Origin: Paraspadella gotoi
Lineage: Eukaryota; Chaetognatha
Direction: 5' to 3'
Assembly (NCBI GenBank): GCA_051294375.1
Contig: CM119263.1
Span: 19,408,304 to 19,472,303, forward strand
Length of the DNA stretch: 64,000 nt
Positions within the stretch are counted from its first letter, which is position 1. Every line of letters starts with the position of its first letter. The notes under the pieces are model-generated. The model did no database searches. It was not told the origin of the DNA and saw only the letters and a program-made list of their open reading frames with translations. The translations under genes were made by a program, and so were the position numbers. This document shows, piece by piece, positions 1 to 13,939 of the stretch.

Positions 1-268
1 GGCTACATTCGTCGGGATTATTAAGCATTAAGCAAATTCTTGTATTCGGAAGTCTGGATCCTTCCTGACACACCAATGATAATTTCTTTTGTTACTTTTT
101 ATCTAAATACTGTGTTACTAACTGACTATTAAAATGTTCAAAATTATTTATTTGGTTAAAATTTCTTAATAAAATTTTTTTACATTATTCCCACTCCACC
201 GAATTATTTTCATATTTCCCATCAGTGATCGCAGAAATAGCCCCACAAAAAATTCAATAAATCTCGAA

Positions 269-410
269 CTACGCCTTCTTATCGCTTCCCTTTTCAAATA
301 ATGGGACGATCCGTATTCTGTGTGCGGCGTTTTCCGTTTCGTAAAGCTGCTTCGCCTCGATCTCTATTCCGGCAACCAACGGATTTGGATACCACGAGTT
401 GATGGAATCT
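269..410 (-). CDS. Terminal coding exon of an unrecognised minus-strand gene
   Basis: Seen: reading on the minus strand, a pyrimidine-rich tract followed by TTAAG at 413-411 is a good splice acceptor. It opens a frame of 47 codons ending in TAG at 271-269. The peptide begins DSINSWYPNPLVAGIEIEAK and ends in EKGSDKKA. Codon choice is balanced and sense-like, unlike the flanking AT-rich DNA. The frame also stays open upstream of the acceptor to about position 457, so the acceptor is an inference. Upstream exons would have to lie to the right, but the next 2.5 kb is a repeat-filled palindrome and I found none with certainty. The family is not recognised. It may be the 3' end of a gene broken by the scaffold gap at 1589. 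Confidence 0.4.
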
Positions 411-569
411 CTTAAGAAGAAAATATGAGTTTTTGTCCCATTGCATTGGCGTTGCAATGGCGAAGGCGAAGGCGAGTCAGATTTCAGTTTTAGTTAGAGC
501 GAGTGAAACGATTTAGGCCAGAGATAAGTAAAAATTTTAACGATTGTCTATAACAAATTCTTATTTTTC

Positions 570-942
570 TTCTAAAGAAAATAGTAACTCACTATCGATT
601 ACAACTGCTTACTAGAACTCGTACTGACGAATTCACTCGCAAATAGTCTTGCTTTCGTCATTCTGCTCTTATAATCTGTTCCTTTGATGCGAGAGCGGCG
701 AGATTCTAAAAATTGACCCCCGAGCGCGTCAGTGGTCATCATCGTCGTCGTCATCATCATCATAATCATCCTCAATGATTATCATCATCTTCATCACCAA
801 CGGAGATCATCAACATCGTGGCTGTTGTTGTTGTTGTCGTCATCCAGCGAATCGATTTCACGTGAACTTTTCTCTCATCGTCGATGTGGTTTTCTCTCCA
901 ACCACAACATTTCGATCCAATGATGCTATGAGCTCATAGGGC

Positions 943-1012
<70 letters not shown>

Positions 1013-1223
1013 ATTTTTCCCGTTTACTAACTTATATTTACCCCGCGTATCTCTCCTCTTTTTGCTTTTTTTATCATTTGTTTTTTTTGTTGTTTTTTTA
1101 TTTGCTTTTTGTTCTGTTTTCTTTCCCTCTGCTGCGATGGAAATATATGATTTTGCCGAAATCTTGCCAAAGTTAGTCAGCTCGATTTACCGTTTTTATT
1201 TGACCACACTCCTCTCCTTCTCT

Positions 1224-1258
<35 letters not shown>

Positions 1259-1726
1259 CTCTCTCCTGCTCACTCTCTCTCTCTCTCTCTTTTCCTTTCC
1301 TTCTTTCCACTTTTCGTTTTTTTTTTTTTCCCCTCCCATTTTATACAATCTCTATAAGTTGTCCCTAGTACGCGCGTATTATAACGCTTTCCTACTGCTT
1401 ATTCTGATTTTCAAGATTAGTTTAGATAAACTAATTTAACATTGAAAGACTCTCAACGTTTAGTCTTTTTATTTTGTTACCGAAAAATGATGATGCTGAA
1501 AGCCACGATGATGATAACATCGACAATGATTATGACGATGATCGTTGCTATGGTGATTCTGACTTTGAAAACGTGAAAACGATCGAAGNNNNNNNNNNNN
1601 NNNNNNNNNNNNNATGACGATGACGACGACGACGACGAAAAGTGACGGCGCTTAATCGAATTAGCGACAACAAAAAGTATAAACGGAGGAGAAGCAAAAA
1701 CTGTTTGATACGAAACCTGAGGGAGG

Positions 1727-1792
<66 letters not shown>

Positions 1793-2183
1793 AGAAAAGA
1801 GAGAAGAGAAGAGAAGAAGAGAGAGAGAGAGAGAGACAGAGAGAGAGAGATCGAGCTATCGACGTTGTCACGTTTCAAAAGTCAAACACCAGAGCAACAC
1901 GATCATGCGTCATAATCATTGTCGATGTTACATCATCGTGGCTTCAGCATCATCAATTTTTCGTAACAAAATAAAAGACTAAACGTTGAGAGCCTTTCAA
2001 TGGTTAATTAGTTTTCTAAACTAATCGTGAAAATCAGAATAAGCAGTAGGAAAGCGTTAATAATATCGCGCGTACGGACAACTATAGAGATGTATAAAAT
2101 GGGAGGAGGAAAAAAAAAAAAAAACGAAAGGGGGAAAGAAGGGAAAGGAAAGAGAGAGAGAGAGAGAGAGGACAGAGAGAGAG

Positions 2184-2221
<38 letters not shown>

Positions 2222-2444
2222 AGAAGAAGAGGAGTGTGGTCAAATAAAACGGGTAATCGAGCGACAACTTTGGCAGAGATTTTCGGCAAAAGTCATATGA
2301 TTTCCATCGCAGCAGAGGAAAGATAAATCAGAAAAAAGCAAAATGAAAAAACACACAAAAAAAACAAATGATGAAAAAAAGCATATAAAGAGGAGAGATA
2401 CACGGGGTAAATATAAAGTTAGTAACGCGGAAAAAGTAGAGAAT

Positions 2445-2481
<37 letters not shown>

Positions 2482-2868
2482 AGAGAGAGAGAAGAGAGAA
2501 GAGAGAGAGAGCCCATGAGCTCATAGCATCATTGGATCGAAAAATGTTGTGGTTGGAGAGAAAACCACACTCGACGATGAGAGAAAAGTCACGGAAACGA
2601 TTCGCGGCTACGACAACAAACAACAACAGTCCACGATTTGATGATCTCCGTTGTGATGAAGATGAATGATAACATTGAGAGATATGAGATAGACGACGAC
2701 GATGATGACCACTGACAGCGCCTCGGGTCAATTTTTTAGAATACTCGCCGCCTCGCATCAAAGAAAGAATAAGCAGAATGACGAAAGCAAACTATTTTGC
2801 GAGCATGAATCGCAGTACGAGTTCTAGTAGCAGTTGTAATCGATAGTGAGTTACTATTTTCTTTAGAA
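570..2868. repeat. Imperfect inverted repeat (about 1-kb arms) around a scaffold gap
   Basis: The left arm (about 570-1565) reads as the reverse complement of the right arm (about 1875-2868). For example, the sequence around 570-595 with CTAAAGAAAATAGTAACTC returns inverted near 2848-2868, and the GATGCGAG...GGCGAG block at 688-702 returns near 2747-2760. The arms contain the same order of CT/GA tracts and ATC-rich stretches. They differ by numerous substitutions and small indels. The centre (1566-1874) contains the 25-N gap and a further GA-rich stretch. No convincing coding exon lies inside; the open frames are microsatellite translations. Confidence 0.85.
1589..1613. other. 25-N scaffold gap
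   Basis: A run of exactly 25 N. It lies inside the palindrome described at 570-2868. Confidence 0.99.
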
Positions 2869-3513
2869 GCGTCATCTTCAACGTTTTATAAAAAAGTTCG
2901 ATGCGAAAGACGTAAAAATCCTTCTTTTTAAGGTCAACCTATCGCGCTTTTTAGGCATATTTTTAAAAAACCAATTAGCCGCATTTTCTGGCCGTTTTTG
3001 GGTCACGGACGAAGTGAAATTTAATGAGAAGCGAATCATACGTCTGAAACTTGAATAAACAAGATACTCCTTTAACGGTATTATAATTTATATATAAACT
3101 TTTTTATAAGATCTTTCTATGAGAATCAGAAAGGTACCGCGTGAAATATATATTATAAAGGAAAAATTACATTTTTTCGATAGGTTTCTGTTTCTCCGAT
3201 TTTTAAAAAAAACTAGAGAAATTGATTCGTAAATTTAACGTGTGATAGGTTTCTTCATGGATAAAGATAGTCTGTAACTTTTATCACCTAAAAATTCAAT
3301 CGTTTTCCATGAAACGAAAACCTAAAAACGAAAAAGAAATTAATCTTTTTTTTTTATTATATACATATCATTGTCCTCATTGCAAGTAGGACACGTTATT
3401 TGAAATGCTACATCGAAGAAAACAAATTTTACCTCCGCCTTTTCCTTCTTTTCTTTTCTTTTTCCTTCTTTTCTTTTCCTTTTCTCCGTCGTGACGAAGG
3501 ATTTTTCCTCCAG

Positions 3514-3660
3514 GATTCGTTCGATGGCTTCGTCCCCTTCGACTTCGCCTCCGACGCAGGATTCTCCAACACCCCGTCCGCTCACGCCGACGCTTCGTCG
3601 CTCGATGACTTCGGAAGCCGCTTCCTCGAATCGTCGTCGTCGTCTTTGGAAATCGGATGA
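3514..3660 (+). CDS. Possible terminal exon, Phe/Asp/Ser-rich C-terminus
   Basis: Seen: after a TTTCCTCCAG acceptor, 48 sense codons run to TGA at 3658. The peptide starts DSFDGFVPFDFASDAGF and ends in FLESSSSSLEIG. This frame has the C-ending codon bias of the secure exons nearby, unlike the other frames over the same bases. The repeated DxF/FDF-type patches resemble short linear motifs of endocytic adaptor proteins, but that is only a resemblance. An alternative plus-strand start in another frame (ATG at 3525) gives a Ser/Thr/Pro/Arg-rich peptide of about 45 residues, which might be a first exon of the kinase downstream. No upstream exon of this frame was found, as the palindrome precedes it. 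Confidence 0.3.
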   Translation, partial: DSFDGFVPFDFASDAGFSNTPSAHADASSLDDFGSRFLESSSSSLEIG

Positions 3661-3823
3661 TCCGTGACGCAAGAATCCACTTTTGACGCGGACTGACCAC
3701 TGACCAGTGACCACAATTGCTGGGCAACTTTATCAGTTTGAAAATTGTTTTTTTCGTTTAAATTATCTTCTCAGGGTCACCGAAGGAACTGTTGGCTAGA
3801 ATATTTGCTACAACGACAACTAA

Positions 3824-4075
3824 AATAATGCGAAATCATATTTGGTTCCCGACTTTTCTGCGTTGAATCGCGAAATCGAAACAACTTCACTCCTTCATCC
3901 CCATCGCTTCACCATACCCCCTTTATCCGCCTCCCCATTTTCCGACGACTACTGCGCCGGTTGCCATGGGGACGGCGTCGTCGCGGGCTGCCCACTTCCA
4001 ACGCTCTGCGCCTTTTGTCCTCGAAGCGTCTCGGTGCTGACGGAACTGTGGGGGGCGTGTTGGGTCGGACTCGAG
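3824..4075 (+). CDS. Possible upstream exon of the CLK kinase gene, no ATG in frame
   Basis: An 84-codon open stretch ends at a strong donor, GAG|GTGAGG, in phase 0. That phase matches the next exon at 4355. The peptide is Cys-rich near its end and reads ...LTELWGACWVGLE. There is no in-frame Met, and no AG acceptor between 3824 and 3980, so how translation would enter this frame is unexplained. A good Kozak ATG (GCCATGG, 3965) lies in a different frame that stops after 24 codons and could act as an upstream ORF. This may be 5' UTR rather than coding. Confidence 0.25.
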
Positions 4076-4354
4076 GTGAGGGCGACGCGAAGGATGAGGT
4101 CCGCTTGTCTTTTTGTTTTTTGTTTCGTCTTGGGTTCTTCTTTTTGTTTCGTCTTATCTTTTTGTTTTTGTGTCGTCTTGTTTTTTTTATATAGATTTTA
4201 TTATTTTAAAAAAGAAAAAGCATATCAAATAGTAAGTGAAAAAAATGATGTTGTTTGCATCTCAAGATTTTTTTTTTCTAAGAGCAAAAAATAACTCATG
4301 TTGATTAAATTTAACCAAGTTACAATTAATTTAAAAAGCCTCTTCCTTTCGCAG

Positions 4355-5248
4355 CTTGTGAAGACCCATTCGGCCGCCTTCGCCGCAGCCGTCGGCCTCC
4401 TCCTCTTCCTCTCCTTCAAATTCCGTCGACGACTGAAGAGATTCTTCTCCGCGATTCGTTTCTTTCGTCGTCGCTCGCCGTCGCTGGTCGGAGACGTCGG
4501 AAGACCGAACGAGGCCCGGATCGAGCATCGCCAAGGTTGCGGAGCCGACGACATCATCGAGGCCCGGATCGAGCACGGCGTCGTTCGCGGCGTCGATTCC
4601 GGCGTCGACAACCTCGACGGGGAAACCATCGCCTCCAGAACTTCGACGCCGGAGAAGATCGAAGTCGACACCAAGATGACGATCACCGGTGAGGAAAGAC
4701 GATGATTGGTCACGGGACTTGAATGAAAAAGTTGTAAGTTTTTTTTTAAAAAAGCTCATTCATAGATAACCTCTGTGAATATACGAGTCAATCAAACCAC
4801 ACAACTCATTAAAAAAAATTAATGATAAATAATTCGATCGATGAAATCAAATCTAATCCAGACGAAGATGGACACATCATCATCCGCAAAGGAGACATCC
4901 TTCAGTCCCGTTTCGAGATCCAAGGTCTCCTCGGCGAAGGGACCTTCGGCAAAGTGGCGGAGGTGCGAGACTACGAGGCCAAGAACAAGAAGCGCGCCCT
5001 CAAGATCATCAGGAACATCGACAAGTGCGTCGTCAGGGGACAAGCTGATCGCGGGCCATTTGATTTTGAACGCGTTATTTATTGGGTTTAAAGGGAGGTC
5101 CCGCCGCTCAGGATGGGCGGGATTATTGACCATTTGTGTTTTTTTCCAAACGTGACCCGAAGTGACTCAGGTGGTTTTGGTCGAACGTCATTTGTTCTTT
5201 TTTTGTTTCATTTCGGTAATTCCATCTATTCTACTTCTTTTCTTCCGT

Positions 5249-5330
<82 letters not shown>

Positions 5331-7811
5331 GATATCGCGAAGCCGCGAAACTGGAGATTCAGGTCCTGGAGGCGATCGCAGAGAAAGAAGAATCGATGGA
5401 CGGAAGGAATCTTTGCCTCACCCACATAGATTGGTGAGGACTGAGAAGGGTGAGGTTGGGGTGACGAATTGGTGAGGACGGTCAGTTGGGCTTCACCAAC
5501 ATTGATAAATGCTGAAAATTGTGAAAGGTGTTGATCCTGGGTTTTGAATTAGCGATGAGGGTCAATTTTTAATGTATCTTTGCTTCATGAAATTTAATGG
5601 GTTCAAAGTTGATATATTATTCACTTCGAATGATAAGAACGTTAAGTTAACTTTATTTGCGATGAATCAAAGCCTCGGGCGAATTGCGTTCGTTTTCTCT
5701 TTTTGTTTCTGCCTTTTTCCCCCCCGGTTTAATGGTTTGGATGGCGTGTGAAACGTTGATTGCATCTCGTTATTTAATAAATGAAGTCGCTTCATAAATG
5801 AATTAAATTTTTTTAATATTATGAGATTATAGATTATAAGATAACAGGTTTTTCCCTCAAAACCAAATCGCCTTTTCAACAAAACTCAATAACACACAAC
5901 CAACTTCACAGGTTCGGCTACAACGGTCACATTTGTCTTGCCTTCGAACTCTTAGGCGACTCGGTGTTCGACTTTCTCAAAGACAACGAATATCAGGTCA
6001 GTCTTAATCGAATTGTTAAAGTTTCTTTTTTTTTTTGTTATCGCGTTAAAACTCTTCGGAGGATTATCGATTAATGGGAAGAAGAAAAGTTATTTTTGAC
6101 TTCAGCCTAAATTAAGATTTAGGCCTCGACGACGTCAGTGACCTTTGACCAATGGCCGATCTCCATCCCTCCTTCCTCAGCCCTACACAGCCGAACACAC
6201 GCGCCACATCTTATTCCAACTCTGTTCCGCCGTCGCTTTTCTTCATCGCCTCAAAATCACTCACACAGATTTGAAGCCAGAAAATCTCCTCTTCAAAAAC
6301 CGCAACGATTACGACACGCTGTACACGAGGAAAGGGAGACCTTACAAGAAAATGAGGAACACCGAGGTCGGCACATATTGATTGGACAGTGTCCATTTAT
6401 GTTATCGTAATGAAAAAAATAAAAAAATTTTTAATTGTGAATTATGGCAACAGTCGGGTTGCCTGTGATGCCCATTGGGATGGGGCATCTCACTGTTGGC
6501 TTTGGGGGCTTCCGACCCGCAGTGACGCCTCCAGCCACTGTCGCGGTTACCCTCGGACGGTCTCGCTTTGCCAACACAGAGGGAAGTCATTAGGACTGCG
6601 GATGGAACACTACGCCTGGGATGGTGTGTTCCCCCTCTGACCCAATGGATTTGGCTGAAGGATGATGGACGTGAGGCGGTGTGAATATACCGCCACACAA
6701 TAATCATTTTCTTTGGAAATTGTTCTAATTTTTAATTTTTTTTCATTTCCTATTTTATCGCCCATTTTAGGTTCGATTGATAGACTTCGGTTCCGCCACG
6801 TTCGACCACGACCATCACAGCACCGTCGTCTCCACCAGACATTATCGGTATTTGAGATACGCATTTATGTGAGGTCGAGGAAATATCACAAAGCGCATCA
6901 CCCGCTCCGAATTCCCAAACCCTCCAGGGCTCCCGAGGTAGTGTTGGAACTTGGATGGAGCATTCCCTGCGACATCTGGTCGATCGGATGCATCCTCTTC
7001 GAACTCTGCCAGGTGAAGAAGAATTCTAAGAAGATTAAAGATTGACCCAATGTCGCACCTCCTACCTTTGTAGTCCCCTTAATCTCGTCTAGTCAACCGA
7101 AAACCCCCTTTGACCGCAGGGAGCGACGATGTTTCAAACCCACGAGAATAAGGAGCATCTGGCGATGATGGAACAGATTCTCGGTAAACACGACGAGACG
7201 AGAAATCGGTTTACCCGCCCCTCGAATTCAGTTGATTGGCAGCAAAAGGATCAACAGACTTGCACTTAATTGTTTTTTTTTGTGAATCAAAATTAAAAGA
7301 GAAACAAACGTGGAGACTGGAAAGCGATAAAAAAAATGATTTAAAACTAAATTAGGTTGTGAAGAGACAACATGAGTTACGGAAAGTATTTTGGCGATGT
7401 TTAAACACCGAAAATGCTTGTTTATCCGATGAAACGATCAAGAGCTCCTAAAGCTTGGCAACGCGAAAGAAATAAGCGGAAAATCGCCCTCTGAACTCTA
7501 AGATGAAACATAATGCTGAGCAATAAGACTGATTCTTGAGCATGTAGATATATTCTCATTTTACATGAAAGCATTTAAGATACGTATTTTCTTATTTTTA
7601 ATTCTCTACGGCGAAAATTAGGATTAAATTTCTGACGTCCAAAGTCGAAGGAATTCGAGTATCAGTCGCACTCTATCTTTCAGGTCCAATTCCCTACGGG
7701 ATGATCAAAAAAACGCCGAAGACCAAATATTTTTGGCGCGGGCGATTAGACTGGGATGACAGGAATGAAGCAGGGGCCTACGTCAAGAGACAGTGGTCGG
7801 CCGCTCAAGGT

Positions 7812-7904
<93 letters not shown>

Positions 7905-8630
7905 CCTTCCTTCCCCCTATCTCCATTTGTCCACCCTCTCTTCCCTCATGGTCATTATTCTATCACTTCCTCGGCCATTCCCCTTCGCACCAAAAGTAAG
8001 ATAAGATCGTTTTTCTCATTTGGTTCCTGTCATTTCCACGATTCCGACTCATCTTCCCTCCCTCCCTCTCTTCCTTCCCTCCCACCAGGAATACCAGGGT
8101 CCTAATCCCGATAAGGACAGTCGGCAGATGTTCGATTTGATGGAACTCATGCTCGAATACAATCCCGACCAAAGAATAACAGCTGAGGAATCCCTCAAGT
8201 AGGAATATTTTAATGAGGAATGAAGAGCGGAATGTTGCCAAAGAGAGAGTAACGAGGAAATTCGTCTAAGAATTATCTCTTAACGATTGCGACAGAATCG
8301 AGGGCGAGGTTCTAAATTTTAGATTTCTAAGAGCTCGAGGGTTCGGACTTTTGAATTATGCAATTTGCATCATTCGAGTTCTTTGTCTTTTTTATCTCAT
8401 GAAGCCAACTGATAATTTCTAAGCTCTCAGGGCATCGCCTCGCAAATCTTCCCTTTTTTTTATCGAACACAAAAATATCAAGTTCTTTTAGTTCAACGCT
8501 TTCTCCAGTCAATTAGGAAGGCGTTTATACATTTTTTTGTTCCAGACACGGATTCTTCGACAACGTCACTCAATCTCAAAAGATGGCCGCAAGAAAAAAC
8601 ACAGTTGGTCACAGTAGTCACGTACACTAA
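4355..8630 (+). CDS. CLK (homologue): CLK-family (LAMMER) dual-specificity protein kinase
   Basis: Exons: 4355-4688, 4862-5024, 5332-5433, 5912-5996, 6181-6366, 6771-6847, 6928-7012, 7120-7183, 7684-7809, 8089-8198, 8546-8630. The catalytic domain is complete. It has a glycine loop GEGTFGKV, the VAIK-type lysine in [14 protein letters not shown] (the CLK form of HRD), [16 protein letters not shown], the family signature [11 protein letters not shown], and a C-lobe ending in HGFFDNV before TAA. CLK kinases phosphorylate SR splicing factors in the nucleus. The first in-frame ATG is 4676, just before the domain, giving about 364 residues without an RS-rich N-terminus. The exon at 4355 is open upstream of that ATG and encodes a hydrophobic segment then Arg-rich residues (see findings). 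Phases agree at every junction except 7809/8089, which is off by one base. The family call is very secure; the N-terminus is not. Confidence 0.93.
5252..5331 (+). repeat. (CT)n microsatellite acting as the polypyrimidine tract of a CLK intron
   Basis: About 78 bases of almost pure CT end directly in CTCTCTAG, the acceptor of the exon at 5332. There is no other pyrimidine tract between repeat and exon. Confidence 0.85.
6445..6702. repeat. Dispersed repeat, copy 1 (in a CLK intron)
   Basis: This block shares ordered islands with 26502-27390: TGGCAACAG, GGGTTGCCTGT, GGGCATCTCAC, CTGTTGG, GGGGCTTC, a GCCAAC(A/G)CAG(A/C)GGGA block, and a GGTGTGAAT(A/T)TACCG terminus followed by CACAA. It has no coding potential and fills most of intron 6367-6770. 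The repeat class is unknown. A non-autonomous element or the truncated end of a larger one are both possible. Confidence 0.7.
7814..7902. repeat. (CT)n microsatellite just after a CLK splice donor
   Basis: A nearly pure CT tract starts within 6 bases of the GTAGGT donor at 7810. The remainder of the intron is also pyrimidine-rich. Confidence 0.9.
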
Positions 8631-10515
<1,885 letters not shown>

Positions 10516-11038
10516 ATGACTGATGTGGAGATTATCGCCGCCACGACGGTGGAGCCTCTCGATTTGTTAAAAGGTGAGGCCGACTGGGCCCCGAAGCAAC
10601 CTAACCCCAACCCTGCCAATCCTTTTTGACGTATTTGTTCCATTTATTGTACCTTTTTATATGTTTCTTTCTTTTTTCGTTCATTTTTTTGTTTTGTTGA
10701 ATCTGGGCCCATTTTCCGATTCCTTTCATCTCCTTTGACGTTGCAGTTGTCGTCGTTGTCGTCGTCATGAAACTAAATTATCATCCTTTTCACGAAAATA
10801 GCAGCTCCAGTTTTTTTTCCTCCATTTTTGTAAAACAAAACTAAAATTGTGAGTTGTGGCGGAAAAACATTTTATGCTCGCCTTCATTTATCTCTATGAA
10901 CGAATTCAAACCTCCGGCACTCATTCTTTCCCCGTTTTTATTTTCAGACCAAAATTTAGAAAATTTGAAAGATTTAACCATTTCATTTGTCGTGTAAATC
11001 ATTGGAGACGGGGAGGAGAGAGAGAGAGAGATAGAGGA

Positions 11039-11069
<31 letters not shown>

Positions 11070-11074
11070 AAGAG

Positions 11075-11137
<63 letters not shown>

Positions 11138-12273
11138 CAAAGAGGGTTGTCACTAGCAGTGAACTTGAAGAGTGATCCTTAAAAAACTCGATTGGAATCC
11201 AACCGTCAAAATATTGGCTCCTTTTTTTTCGGTTGCGAGAGAGCGACTGTATAAGTCACTTGTCGTTATTGGTCGCGTCATCAAGACTTTATAGGTCAAT
11301 ATGCTGGTCTATCCATCCGCTCGTCCAGTCACATTTTTGGGGGGATGACATCGCAAATTATTAATAAAACCCTTTGATGCGCTTATAGCTGCATGTAACC
11401 AATTAATATTAATATTAATAATTTTCAAAAAAAACTTTCTCTGAAAACGGATTAAGATGCGATGCACAGTCTCGTAAAAAAAACTTATTCCTTTCCCTTC
11501 TCGCTTATTTCTTCATCTTATGGCCAAAACTTTTGCTCGTTCAGATTATTCCCACATCCCTTATGTTCGATGAACTTTTTTTACCATCACTGTTGTTTTA
11601 AATGGCGACAATATTTTGTACCATCATTAGTTTAATTGAGCTTGTTTAAACTTGTTGTCTGAATAAAAATAACAATAAAGAAACATTTAAACTTAACTTG
11701 TTATACCCGCCATCAAGAGCTATCTTTTAAACCTAATAATTTTTTTTTATTTTGAAAAGAATATGAATATTTTCATCAATAAGACTATTTATCTATAATA
11801 CTATAAATCTCTTCGCAGCGGAAAAAATAGCTAATCAGCCTAGAAACGTTGAGTGGCGCATTACGACGCTAGCGATTCTGGTCATCGTGGGCGTGGCAGG
11901 AAACGCCATGGTCTTCGCTTGGATATTCGTGGAGAAGAGGTGAGGTCGTGAGGTCATGAATATTACCCGAGTTTTATATAATATTTATTACGTAAAGATT
12001 TGCTCTTTGGATTCCCAACCTTGGTCATAAGAGAAGAGAAACCAATCAGAGAAAAGTTAGAGAGAAGCAAATAGGAAAAGTAAGAAACGACCGAAACCTG
12101 TCGACGGCAGTGAAGCCGTAAAAAGAGAACGAAAGTGCGGAGAATTAAAAATTAAAAATAAACGAGGAAAATTGAGGATAAAAGAAAGGAGGACATAAAA
12201 AATTAGAAAAAGAAAGAAAGAGAGAAAGAAAGAAAGAAAGAGAGATAGAAAGAAAGAAAGAAGAAAGAAAGAT

Positions 12274-12328
<55 letters not shown>

Positions 12329-12830
12329 AGAAAAAAAAACAAGAAAAAAGAGAGCGGTGCTCCCGTTATCGTAACTCTTGACTTTCAGGGTGATGAAAAA
12401 GCGAAACCGCCTCCAGTCGTTAATCATCAACGTCGCCGCTTCCGACGCCCTTGTCGTCTGCGCCGCCAACCTTCCGCAAATCATCCTCGAAGCCGTTCAG
12501 TACAGATGGATCATGGGTCAGTACTGATGGTACAATGGGTAGTAGAGATGCAGGGTAAGGATCACAGTGATTATACGGATTGATCCCGAAGCAGTAGAGA
12601 TAGATATTGGGTTCAGTAGAGATGGATCGCAGATCCGGACCATACAACACTACCATACCCTTCATATTTCTTGAAATCCTCATCCGGTTATCGATATAGG
12701 AACGATCCTCTGCAAGCTGATGCGCTCCGTCCAGATTTTCGCCATCCTCGCCTCCAACAACATGTTGATCGTCTTGGCCGTGGATAGACACAGAGCCGTC
12801 GTGCGGCCTTTGAAGGAGCCCACCAGGGTG

Positions 12831-12914
<84 letters not shown>

Positions 12915-13855
12915 ATTCGTGTCACGTTTTCTTCTGCTCAAGGTTTCGATATTGACGGGGATTGGTTGGCTGATGGCGGTGCTTATGGCATTTCCTTGTC
13001 TTTTTGTTTTCGAAACTTGTAAGTATAAATGTTTATAACATGAAAGAACCAATTTATTTTGAAATTTAAATTCGAATGAATTCTCTCTTTTTTTTTTTAG
13101 ACCCTAAAAACTTTCAGGCTGAAAACCCGACGGTCAACAACAACAACAACGACAACAACAGTTGGAATTTTTCAAATTCGACACGGATCGAAGATTCGAA
13201 TGCGGAATTGGCGACCGTCTGCAGCTCGATCTTCAGAAGAGTCCCGACGTGGATTAGGTCTGACTTTGACAATTACAGTCGACACGCGTTAAGCGCCCAA
13301 AAAAACAATTTCGACGAGGCCGATTCCCGGAACTAAAGAGGGCCGTTTGCGTGGGTTGCTGATTTAAAAGCGGAAAAGCGAAATTGAAAAGTAAAAATAG
13401 AAAAAGCCGAGTCAAGAATTCGGGAGTTGACGTATGGTTTGAAATTATTTTTTAAAAAATTTCATATTCCCGGAGAGGAAAGCAACGACAATGACGAAGA
13501 TAAACTCACATTTACTTGCCTTTTTACCTTTTAATTAGATTTGAATTTATTATTTCACAATTTGGGTCGGGAACGATCTAAGAATGATACCGAATTTCAT
13601 CAGGTAATTGATCAACAAACTTCGGCAATTTAATTAAGTCGGATATGGCACAAGACTGAAGACGAAAGACCATTTTGTGTCGCGGATGGAGGAGCATACT
13701 AAGAAAGTCCCCGCGGTACGACTCGCGGGATCGCGCCTACTTTGACTTTGTGATCCGAGTCGGTGAACCGCAATTTTTAATCGCTCTTTCTTTCTCTCAT
13801 TTTTTTCTCTCCTTCTTTTTTCATCTATTTCTTTCTTTCTTTCTTTATATTTTCA

Positions 13856-13939
<84 letters not shown>

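Noticed and set aside
1062-2761. Several open frames of 60-170 codons rich in Ser-Leu or Arg-Glu
   Set aside because: They are translations of CT/GA microsatellites in both strands of the palindrome, with no splice or codon-bias support.
4225-4759. Minus-strand frames of 140-160 codons opposite the kinase exon
   Set aside because: They are antisense to an exon with proper splice phase and contain no recognised domain.
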